Part shown: positions 58,944 through 64,000 of the stretch, one piece after another
Layout of the letters: the number at the start of each line of letters is the position of its first letter
Position numbering within the stretch: position 1 is the stretch's first letter
NCBI GenBank assembly: GCA_947259165.1
Contig: CAMYKY010000002.1
Coordinates: forward strand, 1 to 64,000
From: an uncultured Acidobacteriota bacterium
Lineage (GTDB): Bacteria; Acidobacteriota; Vicinamibacteria; Marinacidobacterales; SMYC01
Direction: 5' to 3'
Length of the DNA stretch: 64,000 nucleotides
Position numbers and translations under genes: made by a program
The notes under the pieces: generated by a model
What the model was told of the DNA's origin: nothing
Database searches by the model: none
Seen by the model: only the letters and a program-made list of their open reading frames with translations

Positions 58944-60542
58944 TTATTGAATGTAGCCGAGCGTACGCAATTGCTGCACGGCGGCGGGGTCGAGGCCTTC
59001 GAGCTCGGCGTCTTCCTCGGCGCTGTTGTCGAGATCTCGCGCCGGATCCTGCTGCATCCACGATTCCAGTAAGGGAACGAGCTTTCCCGCCTCGCCCGGA
59101 AGTTCGTGGAAAAGATTCTGCGTTTCGCCGGGATCGCTCACGAGGTCGTAGAGCTCATAGAGGTCTCCGTCAGGGTGAGGGATGCGGATGAGCTTCCACC
59201 GTTCAGTCCGCAGCATTCGCCACTTCCCACGATTGCCGTCGAAATACACCCGTTCGTGCTCGGGAAACATGGAACGGCGGGGTGCACTCTCGGCGAACGC
59301 GTTCAAGAAAGGAAGCGTGCCGCCCTTGACGAGCGGTACCAGACTCACCGCGTCGCTTTGCTCGAGCGGGCCGAGCTCCACATCAGCGAGCTCGAGGAGC
59401 GTCGGCGCAAGATCCATAAGGCGTACTTGCTGAGAGACTTCCGTCCCGGGTGGAATAGAGTCCGGGTAGCGCAAAACGAGTGGGACGCGCAAGACTTCAT
59501 CGTAGAGCGCGAAATCGTGCGTGAAATAAAGCCCGTGCTCACCGAAAGCTTCGCCGTGATCACCGGTGACCGCCACGACAGTTGAAGTTTCGACACCGAG
59601 ATCGGCAAGCGATTTCATAATCCGTGCGAGGTTGTCGTCGGTGTAGGTGATCGCGCCGTCATACAGCTCTCGGAGCTCGGAGACGGTGTCCGCGCTGTAG
59701 CGTTTCCCACCAAAGAATATACTCCCGCGGGATCGCCGCCAAAAAGCGAGATCCAAAAGCGCTTCGTTGTCGGGGTAATGAGGGAAGACGAGGTCGTAGT
59801 AGGGACCTCCGGGAATATCGGCGTAAGGTGTCGGCTCGAAGGTGTCGTGCTCGCGCTCGACCATCGAACGCAAATGCTGAACCCGCGGCTCGTCGGCGTG
59901 TTCTTCGCGAAAGAGGGCAGAATAGGGATAGCTCGGCGTGTAGGGGAGATGCGGATCGAGGAAGTGGAGCCACAAGAAGAACGGCCTTTCCGGGTCGCGC
60001 GCGTCGAGCCAGTCCACGGCAGCGAGAGAAAGGCTGCGTGCGTCGAGCCCGGCCGAGAACTTGTTGTTGTGGTACTCATCGAAGCCTTGGTCGAGTCCAG
60101 ATTTGCGGCGAAGCCATGTGTGGCGTGTCATCGCCGCTGTTTGATACCCGGCAGCGCGAAAGCGTTCGGCGAGGGTCTCGAGCTCCGGGGCCAGTATCGC
60201 CGGGTGGTTGCGAACGCCGTGGCCCGGGGGCGTCCGCCCGGTCATGAGCGAGGCGATCGACGGCAGCGTGAAGGGCGCCTGGGCCAAGGTGTTTTCGAAC
60301 CGGGCTCCCTGAGCGGCGAGTCGGTCGAGGTTGGGAGTCGTGTTGCGACGGTAGCCGTAGGAGCCGACGTGATCGGCACGCAGCGTCTCCACGGTGATGA
60401 GCAGCACGTTGGGCCGTTCGCTCGGGCCCGTCGGGCGGGTTCCGTTGCAGGCAGCGATCGCACCCAAGCCGAACACTACGGCGATCTTGACGCCAGCGCG
60501 AGCTATCAACCCGCGCACGCTACAACTCCCCTGACCCACCAT
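58944..60542 (-). CDS. sulfatase-family lipoprotein
   Basis: NVLLITVETLRADHVGSYGYRRNTTPNLDRLAAQGARFENTLAQAPFTLPS; lipobox-like GAIAACNG. Start may be GTG 60518. Confidence 0.87.
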   Translation of the reverse strand: MVGQGSCSVRGLIARAGVKIAVVFGLGAIAACNGTRPTGPSERPNVLLITVETLRADHVGSYGYRRNTTPNLDRLAAQGARFENTLAQAPFTLPSIASLMTGRTPPGHGVRNHPAILAPELETLAERFRAAGYQTAAMTRHTWLRRKSGLDQGFDEYHNNKFSAGLDARSLSLAAVDWLDARDPERPFFLWLHFLDPHLPYTPSYPYSALFREEHADEPRVQHLRSMVEREHDTFEPTPYADIPGGPYYDLVFPHYPDNEALLDLAFWRRSRGSIFFGGKRYSADTVSELRELYDGAITYTDDNLARIMKSLADLGVETSTVVAVTGDHGEAFGEHGLYFTHDFALYDEVLRVPLVLRYPDSIPPGTEVSQQVRLMDLAPTLLELADVELGPLEQSDAVSLVPLVKGGTLPFLNAFAESAPRRSMFPEHERVYFDGNRGKWRMLRTERWKLIRIPHPDGDLYELYDLVSDPGETQNLFHELPGEAGKLVPLLESWMQQDPARDLDNSAEEDAELEGLDPAAVQQLRTLGYIQ

Positions 60543-61251
60543 CGAAGTTCAACTCCGTCGTCGTATCGTCGATGGTGAGCACGCGGCTCGAGCGTCGTGA
60601 CGGGTCGAGGTTCCAAACCGTTGCCGTGTAATCGCCGATCGGTAGGCGAGGTGTCGAAAACGCACCATCCCGCTCCGCCACCACGGCGTAGGGCGTTTCG
60701 GTCGCGACAATGATCGCGGCCATCGACGGGTGTACGCCGCACGATACATCGAAGACCGAAGCGGTCTCGAACACGTAGTCGTAAGCGCCGGTCACGGGTG
60801 TCGCGACGTTGAACGCGGTCTCGCGGGTCACAGTGTCGATGACATGGACGTTGTGAAGCGTGTCTTCGCTGTTTTTGAACTGGACCGTTTGGCCGACTCG
60901 GACGATCAGCAAGCGGGGGTGGAAATCCGTGTTGTATTGGTCCATGAGGGCCGGTTCCTGCGGTATCGGGGTTGGGCCCGGGACCTGAGGCTCGAAAAGT
61001 ATGACCGACGGGAAACCGCCAGTTGCGCGCGGTGCCGTACCCGTCAGGATGTCAGCCGTTGCGACCGGCAGCTCTTCATCTTTTGGAGTCGTCGTCTCGG
61101 GCTTTGCGGGACCGCTGGTACACCCGACGAAGAAAAGTCCGAAGAGGCTGCCGAAAACTGCGGCTTCAAGCCACGGCGGACGTGCGCGCAAAGTCAAACG
61201 AGACCTAATTCGTCGTTCCGTGACCCGGCGCCGGGACGGGCTGCGTCGCAA
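60520..61251 (-). CDS. cupredoxin-domain lipoprotein (plastocyanin-like)
   Basis: FFVGCTSG lipobox; TLHNVHVID and CGVHPSM type-1-copper-like ligands. True start downstream of the track start is likely. Confidence 0.72.
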   Translation of the reverse strand: MRRSPSRRRVTERRIRSRLTLRARPPWLEAAVFGSLFGLFFVGCTSGPAKPETTTPKDEELPVATADILTGTAPRATGGFPSVILFEPQVPGPTPIPQEPALMDQYNTDFHPRLLIVRVGQTVQFKNSEDTLHNVHVIDTVTRETAFNVATPVTGAYDYVFETASVFDVSCGVHPSMAAIIVATETPYAVVAERDGAFSTPRLPIGDYTATVWNLDPSRRSSRVLTIDDTTTELNFDGGSGEL

Positions 61252-63700
61252 GCGACTGCGCCGTCAATGCGAGCTCGCCGTCATGGAGCGAGACCGAAAC
61301 CCGATCACCTCTTTTGAGCTCGCCGCTGATGAGCCGTGCCGCAAGCACGTTCTCTAGCTGAGACTCGATCTCGCGCCGAAGGGGTCTTGCTCCGTAAACT
61401 GGATCGTAGCCATCGGCGGCGAGTTTGTCCTTCACGGCATCGGTGACTTGAATGGCGAGGTCTTGCTCCGCGAGACGTTCGCTCAGATCGGCGAGCGTGA
61501 TGTCGACGATGCGTCGGATGTGCTCTCTTTCGAGCTGATGGAAGACGATCAAATCATCGATGCGGTTGAGAAGCTCCGGCTTGAACACCGTCTTCACCTG
61601 GCGCATGACACGATCTTTGATCTCTTCATACTTTCGGGAAGACAGTGGAGTCGAAAAACCGATGCCGGTGGACTCGCGCGTGATGTCTTCGCTGCCGATG
61701 TTGGACGTCGCGATGATGATGGTGTTGACGAAGCTGATCGTCCGACCCTGAGCGTCGGTCAGGCGACCATCTTCGAGAATCTGGAGCATCATGTGGTAGA
61801 CGTCCGGGTGCGCTTTCTCGATCTCGTCGAGCAGCAAGACGCTATAGGGATTACGCCGGACTTGTTCGGTGAGCTGCCCGCCTTCGCCGTAGCCGATGTA
61901 GCCCGGGGGTGAGCCGATCATTTTGGAGACGGAATGGCGCTCCATGTACTCACTCATGTCGAGGCGGATGAGACGGTCCTCGTGGTCGAGAAGAAACTCT
62001 GCGAGAGCCTTGGCGAGCTCCGTCTTGCCGACGCCGGTAGGTCCTAGAAATATGAACGACCCGATAGGGCGCTTTTTGCCCTTGAGTCCGGCGCGATTGC
62101 GACGAATGGCGTCGGAAACGGCGCGCACAGCGTTGGCCTGGCCGACGATCCGCTGGTGGATGTTGTCTTCCATGCGGGAGAGTTTTTGCACCTCGGACTC
62201 TAGCATCCGAGTGACGGGAATTCCCGCCCACCCCTGGACGACGCGAGCGATGTCCTCGCTCTCTACCATCGAATCCTGGGGCAGCTGGCTCTCTTGCCAC
62301 GCCTTCATCATCTGTTTCAGGTCGGACTCGAGCCGCATGATGTTTTGCTGGCAGATGGCGGCCCGCTCGTAGTCTTGCGATTGGTAGGCCTCGCGCTGTT
62401 GCGCAATGAGTTTGTCGCGGTCACGCTTCGTGCGGCGAACTTCCGGCGGCGAGTAGACGAGCTCGAGATGCTTTCGCGATCCCGCCTCGTCCAGGAGGTC
62501 GAGAGCCTTGTCGGGAAGGAAGCGATCGGCGATGTAGCGTTCGGAGAGCTTCGCCGCCGAGTCGATGGCTTCATCGCTGAAGGTGACGTTGTGGTGCGCT
62601 TCGTAGTGGCGCTGAAGTCCCTTGAGGATGCTGACGGTATCGCCGACCGTTGGCTCCTTGACGATCACGCTTTGAAAGCGCCTCTCGAGTGCTTTGTCTT
62701 TTTCGATGTGCTTCTTGTAGTCGTCGAGCGTCGTCGCCCCGATACAGCGGAGCTGACCCCTCGCCAGCGCACTTTTCAACATATTGGATGCGTCGAGACC
62801 TCCCTCGACGTTTCCTGCGCCGACGACGGTATGGAGCTCATCGATGAACAGAATGACCTCCCCTTGAGCTGCGAGGACTTCGTCCTTGATGTTCTTCAAG
62901 CGCTCTTCGAACTCGCCGCGAAACTTCGAGCCCGAGACCACCTCGCTCATCTCGAGCAATAGCACGCGCTTGTTGGCCAGCGTATCGGGGACTTCGGCGT
63001 CTGCGATCCGCTGGGCGAGGCCCTCGACGATGACGGTCTTGCCCACGCCAGGCTCGCCGATGAGAACGGGGTTGTTCTTCTTGCGCCGCAGCAGGATTTG
63101 GATGAGCCGGTGGATTTCTTCTTCGCGTCCGACAACGGGGTCGAGTGAGCCTTTGCGGGCCATCTCGGAGAGATCGGTCGTGTACTTCGCCAACGTTTCG
63201 AACTTCGTGTCACCGCGCTTGTCGTCCACATTGCGGTTTCCGCGTTGGCGGACGTACGCATCCTTGGTCCGCTCGTAGCGAAAGCCCAGGTCTCGCAGGA
63301 TACGCGCCGAAAGCCCCGCGGGCTCGCGATGAAGGGCAAGGAGCATGGCGCCGATGCCGACGAAGCGGTCACCCATGTTGTCCGCTTCTTCCTTGGCCAT
63401 TCGCAGCACCTCGGCGGTCTGCGGTGAGACGAGGATCTGGAGCGATCCTTCACGGCGGAGCTTCAGCTTGTTCCGCTGGGCTGCGTGGATGAGATCGACG
63501 ATGGATTTTTTCGTCCGTGGCGCGGGGTGGCCCAACTCGCCGATGAGCCGCAGCGCCTCCGAGTTGTCCTGCTCCAAGAGCCCCAACAGAATGAACTCTG
63601 GCGTGAGCTCGTTTTGTCGAAGGTTCACGAGCTCCATGGAGCCGATATTCACTGCCTCGATAACGCGTTCTGTGCAGTGGCGGAAGAGGACGTTATTCAT
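61205..63700 (-). CDS. clpC: ATP-dependent Clp protease ATP-binding subunit ClpC
   Basis: Clp_N repeats, two AAA+ modules (GEPGVGKTVIVEGLAQRI; GPTGVGKTELAKALAEFL), UVR-like middle segment. Confidence 0.93.
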   Translation of the reverse strand: MNNVLFRHCTERVIEAVNIGSMELVNLRQNELTPEFILLGLLEQDNSEALRLIGELGHPAPRTKKSIVDLIHAAQRNKLKLRREGSLQILVSPQTAEVLRMAKEEADNMGDRFVGIGAMLLALHREPAGLSARILRDLGFRYERTKDAYVRQRGNRNVDDKRGDTKFETLAKYTTDLSEMARKGSLDPVVGREEEIHRLIQILLRRKKNNPVLIGEPGVGKTVIVEGLAQRIADAEVPDTLANKRVLLLEMSEVVSGSKFRGEFEERLKNIKDEVLAAQGEVILFIDELHTVVGAGNVEGGLDASNMLKSALARGQLRCIGATTLDDYKKHIEKDKALERRFQSVIVKEPTVGDTVSILKGLQRHYEAHHNVTFSDEAIDSAAKLSERYIADRFLPDKALDLLDEAGSRKHLELVYSPPEVRRTKRDRDKLIAQQREAYQSQDYERAAICQQNIMRLESDLKQMMKAWQESQLPQDSMVESEDIARVVQGWAGIPVTRMLESEVQKLSRMEDNIHQRIVGQANAVRAVSDAIRRNRAGLKGKKRPIGSFIFLGPTGVGKTELAKALAEFLLDHEDRLIRLDMSEYMERHSVSKMIGSPPGYIGYGEGGQLTEQVRRNPYSVLLLDEIEKAHPDVYHMMLQILEDGRLTDAQGRTISFVNTIIIATSNIGSEDITRESTGIGFSTPLSSRKYEEIKDRVMRQVKTVFKPELLNRIDDLIVFHQLEREHIRRIVDITLADLSERLAEQDLAIQVTDAVKDKLAADGYDPVYGARPLRREIESQLENVLAARLISGELKRGDRVSVSLHDGELALTAQSLATQPVPAPGHGTTN

Positions 63701-63808
63701 GCAAATCCCCTGTTAAAATTGGGCGCGGCTGAGGGAAGCGCGTACAGCGGAAGCATAGCACAAGCGGCTCCGCTTCAACGCTCGGTTGGTTATAATCAAC
63801 CCTCCGCT

Positions 63809-64000
63809 GTGAGAATCCTCACCGTCACGTCCTCCTACCCCAAGTACGCAGGGGATACGACAGCGCCTTTCATTGCCTCGATCACGAGGGCGTTGGCGGA
63901 GCGAGGGCACGAGCTGACGGTCGTTTTGCCCGCCCGGGTGGATCTCGACCCGGAGCCCATCCCCGGTGTCCGGTTCTGCCCCTTCCGGTACGCGCCGACC
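63809..64000 (+). CDS. glycosyltransferase (GT4-like), 3'-truncated by window edge
   Basis: GTG 63809: VRILTVTSSYPKYAGDTTAPFIASITRALAERGHELTVVLPARVDLDPEPIPGVRFCPFRYAPT; not in ORF track. Confidence 0.7.
   Translation, partial: MRILTVTSSYPKYAGDTTAPFIASITRALAERGHELTVVLPARVDLDPEPIPGVRFCPFRYAPT

Overview
The window reads as a bacterial chromosome segment around the replication origin. Gene content suggests an Acidobacteriota- or myxobacteria-like lineage, but that is inference from protein families and not a search result.

Main content, in order:
- the 5' part of an alternative complex III (Act)-like locus (1-4546)
- B3/B4-domain protein, type I IPP isomerase and a DUF457-like membrane protein
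- a four-gene lipid operon, HAD-IB / LarA-like (DUF2088) / 1453-aa reductase-ligase-ACP-PlsC megaenzyme / SDR (7144-14798), divergent from fabH
- a DUF255/YyaL-like protein and a solitary Dam-type methylase
- an F1 plus b/b' ATP synthase operon lacking the a and c subunits
- bactofilin, ParB, ParA, a perfect parS, rsmG, KH-R3H protein, yidC, yidD, rnpA, rpmH, the putative oriC, dnaA, dnaN, gyrB, gyrA
- TPR/lipoproteins, UvrD/PcrA helicase, EF-hand/scramblase-like protein, HMG-CoA lyase, exported prephenate dehydratase-like protein
- glmS, GlmU-like protein, yvcK, TPR protein, leucine dehydrogenase-like protein, rsmI
- a sugar/glycan cluster (GT2, epimerase, DegT aminotransferase) running into PFK and a Ser/Thr kinase
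- sulfatase, cupredoxin, clpC and the start of a glycosyltransferase

The best candidates for novelty are the megaenzyme lipid operon, the long near-perfect hairpin between gyrB and gyrA, the exported prephenate dehydratase-like protein with eroded catalytic motifs, the degenerate-N-terminus GlmU next to glmS, and GATC-containing DnaA-box-like sites at the putative origin together with an orphan Dam. No CRISPR array, rRNA, tRNA or transposase was recognised. All calls come from reading the sequence and the ORF translations; no database search was run.
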